A stretch of 8,990 nt of DNA from Alcaligenaceae bacterium (GCA_012512545.1 JAAZDZ010000331.1:1-8990), one strand, 5' to 3'. Shown: positions 1-5,378, numbered from the stretch's first letter. Notes: generated by a model not told the origin, from the letters alone. Program-made: numbers and translations.

Positions 1-195
1 CGTCTTCATGATCGCTACCGCGACCAGAAGTCAGCTCTTTCCACACTGGATAAATCCTTTCACTCACCCGCCCTACTCCGGCGAGCTCTGCCTATAGTGA
101 ACGCACCGTTATTTTTTGACACTGCCCATGCCCCTTGTCTCCGACTACGACAGCGCCCTGCCCATCCACACAGCAGACGTTCAATCCAAGCTGAT
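1..195. other. Left edge, no confident gene
   Basis: I recognise no gene here. Frame 1 is open from the window edge to a TAA at 199-201, so the 3' end of a gene entering from the left cannot be excluded, but its translation resembles nothing I know. A 23-codon frame (ATG 128, TAG 197-199) with GC-rich third positions is also open and could be a relic or chance. A perfect TTGACA at 116-121 has no -10 box at a suitable distance. Confidence 0.3.
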
Positions 196-219
196 TTAGT
201 GTAATAATTACACTAATAT
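191..219 (+). promoter_or_regulatory. Palindromic operator and promoter of the DUF4160/DUF2442 module
   Basis: Positions 196-216 form a perfect inverted repeat with 10-bp arms (TTAGTGTAAT and ATTACACTAA) around one central base. A -10-like TAATAT (214-219) overlaps its right end, and a weak -35 (CTGATT, 191-196) lies 17 bp upstream. The toxin ATG at 226 is 6 nt after the -10. An operator over the promoter fits autoregulation by the HTH half of the antitoxin downstream, which is the usual TA arrangement; the binding protein is inferred. Confidence 0.6.
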
Positions 220-225
220 ACACCC

Positions 226-386
226 ATGACGACCTACCCTCCACACAACGACTGGCGCATCCGTATTAACGGCAACGAACACGGCGTGCCTCACGTGCAT
301 GTTGAGTTCCGCGATGGAAGCCGGGTGTCGGTGTCTATCGAAACGCCGTGAAATACATGACTGAATACCGGAGGCTGAACCCATGA
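226..386 (+). pseudogene. DUF4160 toxin, internally deleted and frameshifted
   Basis: The ATG at 226 opens a 41-codon frame ending TGA at 349-351. It contains the DUF4160 hallmark PHVHVEFRDGSR at residues 22-33, then stops shortly after SVSIET. In another frame the following bases read AVKYMTEYRRLNP and stop at 384-386, overlapping the next ATG by four bases; that is how the C-terminus of this family usually looks. The family is normally about 75-90 aa, so roughly 20-25 internal codons are gone and the two ends are out of frame. DUF4160 proteins are the presumed toxins of DUF4160/DUF2442 pairs; their activity is not one I can state. There is no Shine-Dalgarno before 226. Alternatively the 41-aa frame is a functional short form, which I consider unlikely. 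Confidence 0.7.
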
Positions 387-838
387 AAACCCCGCCCAAC
401 ATCAGAGATGCCCGCATCGTCTGCCCCTTGACCGTAGAGATCGATTGGAGCACCGGCGAAACTCTCCGCGTCGATCTGTCCGACCTCACGGCCCCACCCT
501 TTGACGTGCTGCGAAACGACGAATTCTTCGCCAAGATGCAACGCGACGACTGGGGGCATGGCCTGGACTGGCCGGGCGGGCTCGATATGGGCGCCGACCG
601 CCTGTACGAACTTGGCCGCGAGCAAGCCGGGCTACCTACCGCGTCAGAGTTCAACGCCTGGATGCAACGCAACGACCTCTCTCTGAGCGGGGCCGCCGAG
701 ACACTCGGCATGACCCGGCGCATGATCGCCCACTACCGCACCGGCAGCAAGCCAATCCCCAAGGTAGTAGGGCTAGCATGCAAATGGCTTGAGGTTGAGC
801 GAAGCAAAAGTCACACTCCCAGGGGCGGGCACGCCTGA
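383..838 (+). CDS. DUF2442 antitoxin with C-terminal helix-turn-helix
   Basis: The 151-aa product has a DUF2442 domain at about residues 5-70 (ARIVCPLTVEIDWSTGETL near the start, then LSDL and FDVLRNDEFF) and a Cro/CI-like HTH at about 85-137 (SEFNAWMQRNDLSLSGAAET, then LGMTRRMIAHYRTG). DUF2442 proteins are antitoxin partners of DUF4160; the HTH probably binds the palindrome at 196-216. A good GGAGG lies 8 nt before the ATG, and the start overlaps the toxin's old stop as ATGA, so coupling survives although the toxin is broken. The frame is intact and the last residues are basic and variable. With its toxin lost it is now an orphan antitoxin and regulator, by inference. Confidence 0.85.
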   Translation: MKTPPNIRDARIVCPLTVEIDWSTGETLRVDLSDLTAPPFDVLRNDEFFAKMQRDDWGHGLDWPGGLDMGADRLYELGREQAGLPTASEFNAWMQRNDLSLSGAAETLGMTRRMIAHYRTGSKPIPKVVGLACKWLEVERSKSHTPRGGHA

Positions 839-851
839 CGCCCTGCCCTGG
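819..851 (+). terminator. Hairpin spanning the DUF2442 stop codon
   Basis: CCAGGGGCGGGC (819-830) can pair with GCCCTGCCCTGG (840-851) around a 9-nt loop, with two mismatched positions in a 12-bp stem. The stop codon (836-838) sits in the loop. There is no T-run, so it is a weak candidate for an intrinsic terminator; it could instead stabilise the 3' end. Confidence 0.3.
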
Positions 852-900
852 CGCGATGTTCGGGGGCTAGATGGCTGGGCGGGCGTGAAAATTGCGTTCT

Positions 901-1071
901 GGCAGTGTACGCAAGTGATGCGGCCCGTGAAAGAAGTCGAACGCCTTGAACGCAGAGGAAAAGGACACGATTCTAGCTGTGTGCAACAGCACCGAGCACC
1001 AAAGCCTGCCGCCGTCACAGATTGTGACGTGCATGGCCGATCAAGACGGGTATCTGGGCCTGTCTTCCATC
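901..1071 (+). pseudogene. IS3-family transposase (OrfB-type) N-terminal fragment
   Basis: From about 901 the sequence reads GSVRK, then, after a stop and frame slips, KKSNALNAEEKD (931-966), followed by TILAVCNSTEHQSLPPSQIV. The LPPSQIV motif followed by an ADQ...YLG segment is typical of the DNA-binding N-terminal part of IS3-group OrfB transposases, where SESTFYRVLR would normally follow. Here the match stops at about 1060-1070, precisely where the tumA stop codon begins. Internal stops at 916-918 and 928-930 and the missing catalytic DDE region make it dead. The abrupt end suggests that the tumEA segment replaced or interrupted the element. I cannot name the IS, and no terminal inverted repeats are visible. 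Confidence 0.6.
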
Positions 1072-1072
1072 T

Positions 1073-1447
1073 TCATGCTGCCTTTGTGCCCATATGCATA
1101 TCCACATGAATATCAGCATAAGGGCAGATTAAAGCGCCTGATTCCGCCTTTTCCAGCAAGCCCACCTCGACCAAGGCGGCGGCATCCTCATGAACCCGCT
1201 TTACGTCGCGCCCCAGGCGCCGCGCCAGTTCCCGGACACCAACCTCGCCAGCGCCTTGCAGTTCAGCAACCATAGCCCAGCGGTTCGGAGTGAGGCGCGA
1301 AAAAAAGGCCCCAGGCGTTTCGAAGTTCAGAGACTCGCCTTGGTACTTCCCATCCCGGATACCTTTCGAAACAATAGCGCCCGCCTCTCGGAGAGCGGTT
1401 TTCCAGTCGCTCGTGGTGGTGATTGTCAGTTTCCGTTTCATGGTCAT
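1073..1447 (-). CDS. tumA: TumA-like winged-helix antitoxin (HVO_A0114-type)
   Basis: This 124-aa protein follows the toxin gene in the same transcript. Residues 60-105 form a winged helix-turn-helix (ELARRLGRDVKRVHEDAAAL, then VEVGLLEK), the signature of the HVO_A0114-type regulators found beside TumE toxins. The N-terminal part (SFNF-like region 40-55, SLNFETPGAFFSRLTPNRW) is also typical. It should neutralise TumE and repress the operon. The first ATG (1447) overlaps the toxin stop as ATGA; a second ATG at 1441 lies 8 nt from a GGAGG inside the end of tumE, which is better spacing, so the protein may start at MKRK. The stop abuts the IS3 relic. Family assignment is fairly firm; the exact start is not. 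Confidence 0.75.
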   Translation of the reverse strand: MTMKRKLTITTTSDWKTALREAGAIVSKGIRDGKYQGESLNFETPGAFFSRLTPNRWAMVAELQGAGEVGVRELARRLGRDVKRVHEDAAALVEVGLLEKAESGALICPYADIHVDMHMGTKAA

Positions 1448-1725
1448 TTCCTCCGCTTCTCGACTTCAGCGATGAAGTCTTCGATCAGTTGCGCTACGCT
1501 TGAAAACTCGTAGGGCAGCTCTACGCCGTCCAAATGGCAGTGATCGCCCTTGCCGCGCTCATTGTCGAACCCAACCACTCGCTCGCCATTCAGCGCGTAG
1601 ACCAAGCGGTACTTGAAACCGTGGGTCGTGGGCGGAACCGGAGTCGGCACCTTCCAGATAACCATCTGAATAATCCCGCCGTCTGGCGTTACGTCTTTGA
1701 AATCGTGGATGAGCTCGGCTTCCAT
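1444..1725 (-). CDS. tumE: TumE-family toxin (DUF6516)
   Basis: The product has 93 aa from ATG 1725. It begins MEAELIHDFKD, then has IIQMVIWKVP (19-28), HGFKYRLVYALNGERVVGFD (35-54), and the strongly conserved segment NERGKGDHCHLDG (55-67) with its GDH-H pattern, and ends with an acidic/basic helix. This is the DUF6516/TumE arrangement, about 90-110 aa, always next to a winged-helix partner. It is a predicted type II toxin; I cannot state its target. The frame is open upstream as far as the higA1 stop, but homology and the promoter both place the start at 1725. There is no Shine-Dalgarno: the -10 box ends 5 nt before the ATG, which suggests a leaderless transcript. Confidence 0.75.
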   Translation of the reverse strand: MEAELIHDFKDVTPDGGIIQMVIWKVPTPVPPTTHGFKYRLVYALNGERVVGFDNERGKGDHCHLDGVELPYEFSSVAQLIEDFIAEVEKRRK

Positions 1726-1759
1726 GTTGTCTATTATGACAACACAGACCAGTAGACAA
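1725..1759 (-). promoter_or_regulatory. Promoter and inverted repeat of tumEA
   Basis: Read on the minus strand, a -35 TTGTCT (1754-1759) is followed after 17 bp by a -10 TAATAG (1731-1736), then five bases and the tumE ATG. An inverted repeat with 7-bp arms (TGTTGTC and GACAACA) separated by 6 bp covers 1725-1744, overlapping both the -10 and the start codon. This is a likely site for TumA autorepression; that role is inferred from position alone. Confidence 0.5.
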
Positions 1760-1769
1760 AGCCACTTAC

Positions 1770-2118
1770 TCACTTTTCCACGTAGCCGCCGACCAGGTCT
1801 TCCAAGATGGCGGCATGCGGAGGTGGTTCGCGGCCTGAGGGCTAATGAGCTATGGATTTGCACTGGCTTATCTGCCGCTGCGGGCCTGCTGGCGCTGGTG
1901 ATGCACAGTGGCTGGTGGTCGGTACGCCGGAGCCGCCCATGAGCCGTTTCAAGAATGAAATCACCCACCTGGGCCATGATGGTGGCTTTTTGGCCACCAT
2001 CAATGTTGACCCGGAGCGGTTCAGTATGCTGATGCGATTCTCCGCCTCGGGCGTAGTACAGCCGCTCATACAACTGTATGGCATCGCCGTCCCGGATGTT
2101 GGCGACAGTGAGCTGAAT
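1770..2118 (-). other. Gene-free stretch with eroded coding sequence
   Basis: No complete gene is seen between the tumEA promoter and higA1. On the minus strand the frame stays open beyond the higA1 stop and reads like protein for about 60 codons (for example NIRDGDAIQLYERLYYARGG, then IDGGQKATIMAQVGDFILET), with only a TTG at 2073 as start. A second short frame ends PPHAAILEDLVGGYVEK and stops at 1770-1772. Both look like leftovers of genes I do not recognise. Bases 1865-1894 resemble 4756-4785 (24 of 30 identical). Confidence 0.35.
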
Positions 2119-2430
2119 TCAGGCCGGGTGTTCGACCTGAACCACGATACGCACGCCCAGCGCCTTGCATACTTTGGCGATCGTGTCGAAGCGTGGGCTG
2201 GCGTCGGCCCGCAGGGCCTTGTAAAGAGATTCTCGGCCAATACCAGCAGCCTCTGCAATTTGCGTCATGCCCCGCGCACGGGCGGCCACACCCAGCGCAT
2301 GGGCGAGTTCGCCGGAGTCGCCTTCTTCGATGATCTGGGTTAGGTAGGCGGCAATGTCTTCATCGTCGCGCAGATAGCGAGCTGGGTCGAAAGTGGGAAG
2401 GTCCGGAACCTTGATTGTCTTCTTGCTCAT
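2119..2430 (-). CDS. HI1420-type HigA-like antitoxin (first copy)
   Basis: This 103-aa protein belongs to the addiction-module antidote family related to Haemophilus HI1420 (TIGR02684 type). Residues 14-38 carry the FDPARYLRDDEDIAAYL region that marks the family, and residues 46-96 form an HTH with RARGMTQIAEAAGIGRESLY followed by KAL and FDTIAKVCKALG. It should bind the upstream toxin and repress the operon through its HTH. ATG 2430 overlaps the toxin stop as ATGA, and GAGGAA about 9 nt upstream is a fair ribosome binding site. It is intact and of normal length. The paralogue at 6620 shares the same layout and DNA-binding helix (GRESLYKAL), so the two may recognise related operators. Confidence 0.85.
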   Translation of the reverse strand: MSKKTIKVPDLPTFDPARYLRDDEDIAAYLTQIIEEGDSGELAHALGVAARARGMTQIAEAAGIGRESLYKALRADASPRFDTIAKVCKALGVRIVVQVEHPA

Positions 2431-2741
2431 AACTGGCTTTCCTCGTCGTATCTCAGGGTGCGGGCCAGCTCTTTGGCCCGCTTTATGTCGCGGCTTTGTG
2501 TGGCCTTGCTGCCACCTCCCAGCATGACGATGAGTACATCACCCTGTTCGATGTAGTACATGCGCCAGCCAGGGCCGAAGAACTCGCGCATCTCACTGAC
2601 GCCTTCGCCGACGGGTTCTACATCGCCCAAGAGACCTCTTTCAGCCTTCTCAAGTCGGCGAATGAGCCGGGCGCGGGTAGCCGAGTCTTTCAGGCTGTCG
2701 AACCATGCATCGAATTCCGGCAAAGGTTTTATCTTATACAT
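2427..2741 (-). CDS. HI1419-type RelE/HigB-like toxin (first copy)
   Basis: From ATG 2741 the product is 104 aa, beginning MYKIKPLPEFDAWFDSLKD. It follows the HI1419 family throughout: a LIRRLEKAERGLLGDVEPV region, SEMREFFGPGWRMYYIE, and the C-terminal IVMLGGGSKATQSRDIKRAK. The family belongs to the RelE/ParE superfamily and is expected to cleave mRNA at the ribosome. A TTG two codons earlier (2747) is possible but lies inside the -10 box. No Shine-Dalgarno is present; the -10 ends 5 nt before the ATG, so the message is probably leaderless. All the segments I expect are present, so the toxin looks functional, with higA1 overlapping it downstream. Confidence 0.85.
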   Translation of the reverse strand: MYKIKPLPEFDAWFDSLKDSATRARLIRRLEKAERGLLGDVEPVGEGVSEMREFFGPGWRMYYIEQGDVLIVMLGGGSKATQSRDIKRAKELARTLRYDEESQL

Positions 2742-2746
2742 GGCCA

Positions 2747-2775
2747 ATTGTATTCGATCGAGTACGTGGGATCAA
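2747..2775 (-). promoter_or_regulatory. Promoter and GTA-N10-TAC operator of higBA1
   Basis: On the minus strand TTGATC (2770-2775) and TACAAT (2747-2752) are 17 bp apart, a good sigma-70 promoter. Between them, running into the -10, is a 16-bp inverted repeat at 2750-2765 (GTACTCGATCGAATAC) with one mismatch per arm. The same design recurs at 6278-6307 before the second HI1419-type toxin. It is a probable binding site of the cognate antitoxin. Confidence 0.65.
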
Positions 2776-2793
2776 GCATTGTCTCGGTTCGAT

Positions 2794-2919
2794 TCACCGG
2801 CTCTGAAGTGCCTCGATGTACGAAACGATGAGTTCGTTCAGCGGGCCGTCCGTCAGCCAGTCACCAACAGTTTGGGCCACGTTTTTAACCACAATCTTTT
2901 CAGGGGATGCACGTTTTAT
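2794..2919 (-). pseudogene. C-terminal relic of an unrecognised protein
   Basis: A 41-codon frame without a convincing start runs from a stop at 2920-2922 to a TGA at 2794-2796. Its translation looks authentic (KIVVKNVAQTVGDWL, then TDGPLNELIVSYIEALQSR), with normal codon use for this window. I do not recognise the family. It lies between the intact RES gene and the higBA1 promoter, and nothing joins on upstream, so I read it as the tail of a gene lost by deletion. GTG codons at about residues 11 and 15 could start a very short peptide. Confidence 0.35.
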
Positions 2920-2957
2920 TTATTAAATCAAGGTACAAACTGAATCGCAAAATCAAT

Positions 2958-3485
2958 TCAACGAAGCCAACTAGCTTGATCGCGAGGAAGCTGCCCAAGC
3001 GGGTCATTAACCTCGATTTTGTTGGCGTTTTTAATACGATCTAGGAACACAACGATATTCGTTCCACCTTCGTTCGTCAGACTGGGAAAGAGGATGCCCG
3101 TATAACCTTTATTGCGAACCAGATCGCTCAGCACCCAACTTGGCGGCTCAATATGTAATTCGAATTTAAGATGGCGCCAGTTTTCACGCCAATCATGCCA
3201 AAGATCATCCCAGGGATCACCATGATGAAGTTGCCGTAGATCGACTAGATTCTCAAGGGTGGCTGTATAAGAACAGAGTGTGCAAGGTGGCAGGAACGGA
3301 GAAGTCTGTTGATACTCTCGCAAAGCCGTCAGTTCTTCCAGGGACAAATATAGCGCTTCAACACCTTCGCGATTAAAGCGGCCCCCTCTGATGGCAGCCC
3401 CCGCGCCACTCGCCGGTCTGCTGGCCCACCGGGGCGTGTGTGCGCGATAAAGCGTGGTTCCAGCAGGTAGATGAGTCAGTATCAT
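2958..3485 (-). CDS. RES-domain toxin (intact copy)
   Basis: The 175-aa protein is a full RES domain. LYRAH (12-16) opens the domain, GGRFNREGVEALYLSLEELT (34-53) carries the family's Arg and Tyr, LREYQQ (55-60) supplies the Glu, and FPSLTNEGGTNIVVF (133-147) supplies the Ser and the final strand. Candidate active residues are Arg36, Tyr46, Glu57 and Ser135. Characterised RES toxins have an ADP-ribosyltransferase-like fold and destroy NAD+; this one probably does the same. Its ATG overlaps the antitoxin stop as ATGA, giving antitoxin-first order. AT content is a little higher at its 3' end than in neighbouring modules. A truncated relative lies at 4467. Confidence 0.85.
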   Translation of the reverse strand: MILTHLPAGTTLYRAHTPRWASRPASGAGAAIRGGRFNREGVEALYLSLEELTALREYQQTSPFLPPCTLCSYTATLENLVDLRQLHHGDPWDDLWHDWRENWRHLKFELHIEPPSWVLSDLVRNKGYTGILFPSLTNEGGTNIVVFLDRIKNANKIEVNDPLGQLPRDQASWLR

Positions 3486-3856
3486 CCAACGAATCCTGAA
3501 GCAATCGACTCAAGATAGCTGATTGCATCCTCGGTGCGTCCTTCTTGAATCAATTGCCAGATAGTCTTATGACGAAACTCTGGAATGGGCTGATTTTTGA
3601 TGAGAAAGAAGGCCCGCTCGGCGTCCGGTTGCACTTCCATGGTCGCCGATAGCACACGCATCAAATCCCGCAGCGCGGCCTGGAGCCTTGGGGATTCGGG
3701 GTGGGTTCGCATTGTATTGCGATGAACACCCGCCAAAGCAGCCAAGTCCTGCTGCTGCAGACCCAGCATACTGGCGAGATTGGCGGCAGAAAGATGGGAC
3801 GTCCCAGCCTCTCGCGCAGACTCCAGCACATCGGTAAAGGCGATGACAGCACTCAT
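3482..3856 (-). CDS. Xre/MbcA/ParS-type antitoxin of the intact RES module
   Basis: I start this gene at ATG 3856 (124 aa, MSAVIAFTDVL...), because GGGAGAG lies just upstream and the earlier ATG at 3892 falls in the -10 box. Residues 25-60 contain the Xre-like DNA-binding part (SMLGLQQQDLAALAGVHRNT), and residues 85-123 the toxin-binding part typical of RES partners (LIKNQPIPEFRHKTIWQLIQ, then EGRTEDAISYLESIASG). It neutralises the RES protein by binding it and represses the operon. The C-terminus overlaps the toxin start by four bases, so the two are translationally coupled. Confidence 0.85.
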   Translation of the reverse strand: MSAVIAFTDVLESAREAGTSHLSAANLASMLGLQQQDLAALAGVHRNTMRTHPESPRLQAALRDLMRVLSATMEVQPDAERAFFLIKNQPIPEFRHKTIWQLIQEGRTEDAISYLESIASGFVG

Positions 3857-3888
3857 GACAACTCTCCCACGAACATTGATAGCATTAA

Positions 3889-3920
3889 GCACATTATATG
3901 CACATTTTTCGACTATTCAA
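3889..3920 (-). promoter_or_regulatory. Promoter with direct repeats, intact Xre-RES module
   Basis: On the minus strand TTGAAT (3915-3920) is followed after 16 bp by a perfect TATAAT (3893-3898). Two identical ATGTGC hexamers (3900-3905 and 3889-3894), 11 bp apart, flank the -10 box. One helical turn between repeats suggests two antitoxin subunits binding the same face of the DNA. A comparable pair lies at 4058-4074 before the second module. Confidence 0.6.
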
Positions 3921-3979
3921 GTATAGGTGGGGCTGGTGTTCGCCCTGGTGTTGCCGTGGGGGCGGTGCTGCTGGTGGGT

Positions 3980-4024
3980 TTATCCAAAAAGCTCACTGTG
4001 CGAACCTAGTCGCGCGAGCCTGAG
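3980..4024 (-). pseudogene. 3' end relic of a second yafQ gene
   Basis: These 45 bp read LRLARLGSHSELFG and stop, identical in protein to the last 14 residues of the YafQ toxin at 4813-5094. At DNA level 39 of 45 bases match, and all six differences are synonymous. Upstream of this point (towards 4090) the similarity stops. About 15 bp beyond the stop are also alike in the two places. It therefore comes from a separate, once functional yafQ lineage, now reduced to its tail between two Xre-RES modules. Confidence 0.75.
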
Positions 4025-4057
4025 TGCGTATAGTTTCGTTGCTTTGAGAGCGATGAT

Positions 4058-4074
4058 AGTGCAAAATAAGTGCA
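4058..4074 (+). promoter_or_regulatory. Direct repeats upstream of the second Xre-RES module
   Basis: AGTGCA occurs at 4058-4063 and again at 4069-4074, an 11-bp period with an AT-rich spacer, 25 bp before the antitoxin ATG. The shared GTGC core and the spacing match the operator of the intact module at 3889-3905. The promoter boxes here are unclear. It is likely the antitoxin's own operator. Confidence 0.45.
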
Positions 4075-4098
4075 TGCTAATCGTATGGAGTATGCATC

Positions 4099-4470
4099 AT
4101 GAGCACCGTACTGCAGCCCCCCTTCTCCGAACAGTTCCGCGAACCTGATACCCCGTATCTGTCCCCAGCCCGGGTTGGGGAATTCTTCGGTTTCCAGGTT
4201 CAGGAACTGGCCGAACGGGCGCATGTGCACCGTAATACCCCGACAGCAAGGCCGCAGGCGCCTCAGCTACAAAAGTACCTGCAAGAGATGGTCAGGGTGC
4301 TTACCGTCGCTACCGAGATGACCGGCGACGAAAAACGGGCGGCGTTCCTGCTGCGTAACGAACCGCTGCGTGCCTTCGGCTACAAGACAGCAGACGCCCT
4401 CATTCAAGAGGGGCGGGCCGATGCGGTCATCGCCTACCTGGAATCACTCGCTGGCGGCGCCGCAGGATGA
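4099..4470 (+). CDS. Xre/MbcA/ParS-type antitoxin (second copy)
   Basis: This 123-aa protein is related to the antitoxin at 3482-3856. It has the same order: an Xre-like region (RVGEFFGFQVQELAERAHVH, then RNT, about residues 25-47), a linker, and a C-terminal toxin-binding part (LLRNEPLRAFGYKTADALIQ, then EGRADAVIAYLESLAGG). GGAG lies 8 nt before ATG 4099. The frame is intact, and the stop overlaps the RES start as ATGA, but that toxin is truncated. It is therefore an orphan antitoxin which might still bind the RES protein encoded next door. The two modules are divergently placed and moderately diverged, so they look like separate acquisitions and not a recent tandem copy. Confidence 0.8.
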   Translation: MSTVLQPPFSEQFREPDTPYLSPARVGEFFGFQVQELAERAHVHRNTPTARPQAPQLQKYLQEMVRVLTVATEMTGDEKRAAFLLRNEPLRAFGYKTADALIQEGRADAVIAYLESLAGGAAG

Positions 4471-4688
4471 TCCCGGCAATTACTCTCGGCAAAGCTGGCG
4501 AACAGGTCTGCTATCGCGTCATTAAACCTGCCTATGCCGGTACGCCACTGTCCGGTGCTGGGGCAGCACGCCAGGGCGGTCGTTTCAACCGGCCAGGGCA
4601 GGAAGCGCTCTACCTGTCAACGGATGAAGCCACCGCACTGGCGGAATACAAGCAGGATAACCCCTGGCGACACATTACGGAAAATTGA
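4467..4688 (+). pseudogene. RES-domain toxin, truncated
   Basis: The frame gives 73 aa where about 150-175 are expected. It keeps CYRV (15-18), GGRFNRPGQEALYLS (37-51) and LAEYKQDNPW (59-68), so Arg39, Tyr49 and Glu60 are present, but the sequence leaves the family after DNPW and stops eight bases-worth of unrelated codons later (RHITEN). The whole C-terminal half, including the Ser and the core strands of the fold, is missing from the next 120 bp in every frame I checked. It should be inactive. A deletion reaching towards the downstream end of yafQ would explain the join at about 4670. The antitoxin before it is intact. Confidence 0.75.
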
Positions 4689-4755
4689 GCCACGGGCCAC
4701 CTGACCGGCGAACTGTCGCCAGCACAAAAGCATTCATGCTGTCGAGTCAGGGGCA

Positions 4756-4785
4756 GGTTCATCTGCCTCTGCGGGTTTACTGGCG
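4756..4785. repeat. Imperfect 30-bp repeat shared with 1865-1894
   Basis: Bases 4756-4785 and 1865-1894 agree at 24 of 30 positions in the same orientation, around the shared core ATCTGCC-CTGCGGG. Both lie in gene-free DNA between modules; the one here is just beyond the yafQ stop. They could be traces of the same flanking sequence carried in with different modules. Similarity this short could be chance. Confidence 0.35.
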
Positions 4786-4812
4786 GGTATTCCCCGGGCT
4801 CTGCTGCTGGGC

Positions 4813-5094
4813 TTATCCAAAAAGCTCACTATGCGACCCCAGCCGCGCAAGTCTGAGCGTGTCGGCATCCGACTTCCGGTAGATCAACAACAAATCAGGC
4901 TTGATGTGGCATTCCCGGTAACCTGCCCAATTACCGCTTAGGTCATGGTCACGATATTTGACATCAAGCGGCTGGTCTGTCGCCAGTGCCACAAGCACAG
5001 ATTTGAGATCGTCGGCGAGTGTTTCCCGGTGTCGGCCTTTGGCTTCACGTTTGAAATCGCGCTTAAAAGATGTAGCGCGCTCAATCGTCCGCAT
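4813..5094 (-). CDS. yafQ: YafQ-family mRNA interferase toxin
   Basis: This 93-aa protein matches the YafQ branch of the RelE superfamily along its whole length. The residues known to matter in E. coli YafQ have clear counterparts: His50 and Asp51 in YRDHDLSGNW, His63 and Asp67 in ECHIKPDLLLIY, and His88 and Phe92 in LGSHSELF. It is expected to cut mRNA in the ribosomal A site. It starts inside the antitoxin gene (14-bp overlap), so expression depends on dinJ translation. It looks functional. The last 45 bp have a diverged twin at 3980-4024. Confidence 0.9.
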   Translation of the reverse strand: MRTIERATSFKRDFKREAKGRHRETLADDLKSVLVALATDQPLDVKYRDHDLSGNWAGYRECHIKPDLLLIYRKSDADTLRLARLGSHSELFG

Positions 5095-5347
5095 GCAAGT
5101 CGGCCATCAAGTCGTCAACACTGGAAAACCGCTGACCCTTCCCCGCCTCAAGCTCGGCAATGGCTTTACGCGTGGTAGCGTTGGGTGCCTTTACATCGAA
5201 GGGCAACCGGCGCTCATCTGCAATGCGCAGCATCAATAAGCGGATGGCATCCGAAATGGTCAGGCCCATTGCATCAAGCGCATCTGCGGCCCGTTCCTTG
5301 GTATCGGTATCGATGCGCGCCCGAACGTAGGTATCGGCAGTGCTCAT
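5081..5347 (-). CDS. dinJ: DinJ/RelB-family antitoxin
   Basis: I start at ATG 5347 (88 aa) because GGGGA sits 5 nt upstream; a TTG at 5359 is the only earlier option. Residues 5-45 are the ribbon-helix-helix DNA-binding part (YVRARIDTDTKERAADALDA, then MGLTISDAIRLLMLRI), the rest a flexible toxin-wrapping tail ending VDDLMADLHADD. With YafQ it forms the usual DinJ-YafQ pair and should repress its own promoter. It is antitoxin-first, with a leader of about 25-30 nt. Length and motifs are normal, so the module is probably active. Confidence 0.9.
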   Translation of the reverse strand: MSTADTYVRARIDTDTKERAADALDAMGLTISDAIRLLMLRIADERRLPFDVKAPNATTRKAIAELEAGKGQRFSSVDDLMADLHADD

Positions 5348-5378
5348 GGTGATCCCCAATGTTGAGATTTAATGCTTT

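Noticed and set aside
116..121. Perfect TTGACA as a -35 box
   Set aside because: Nothing like a -10 box occurs 15-19 bp downstream (139-144 is CTCCGA).
208..723. A 171-codon minus-strand frame
   Set aside because: It is antisense to DUF4160/DUF2442 sequence with clear family motifs; the translation is Ser/Arg-rich and low in complexity.
1444..2073. A 209-aa version of TumE starting at TTG 2073
   Set aside because: Only the last 93 residues resemble the family; the promoter with its -10 at 1731-1736 lies inside the longer frame, just before ATG 1725.
1852..2343. A 163-codon plus-strand frame
   Set aside because: It overlaps the end of the clear HI1420-type antitoxin on the minus strand and has no recognisable motifs.
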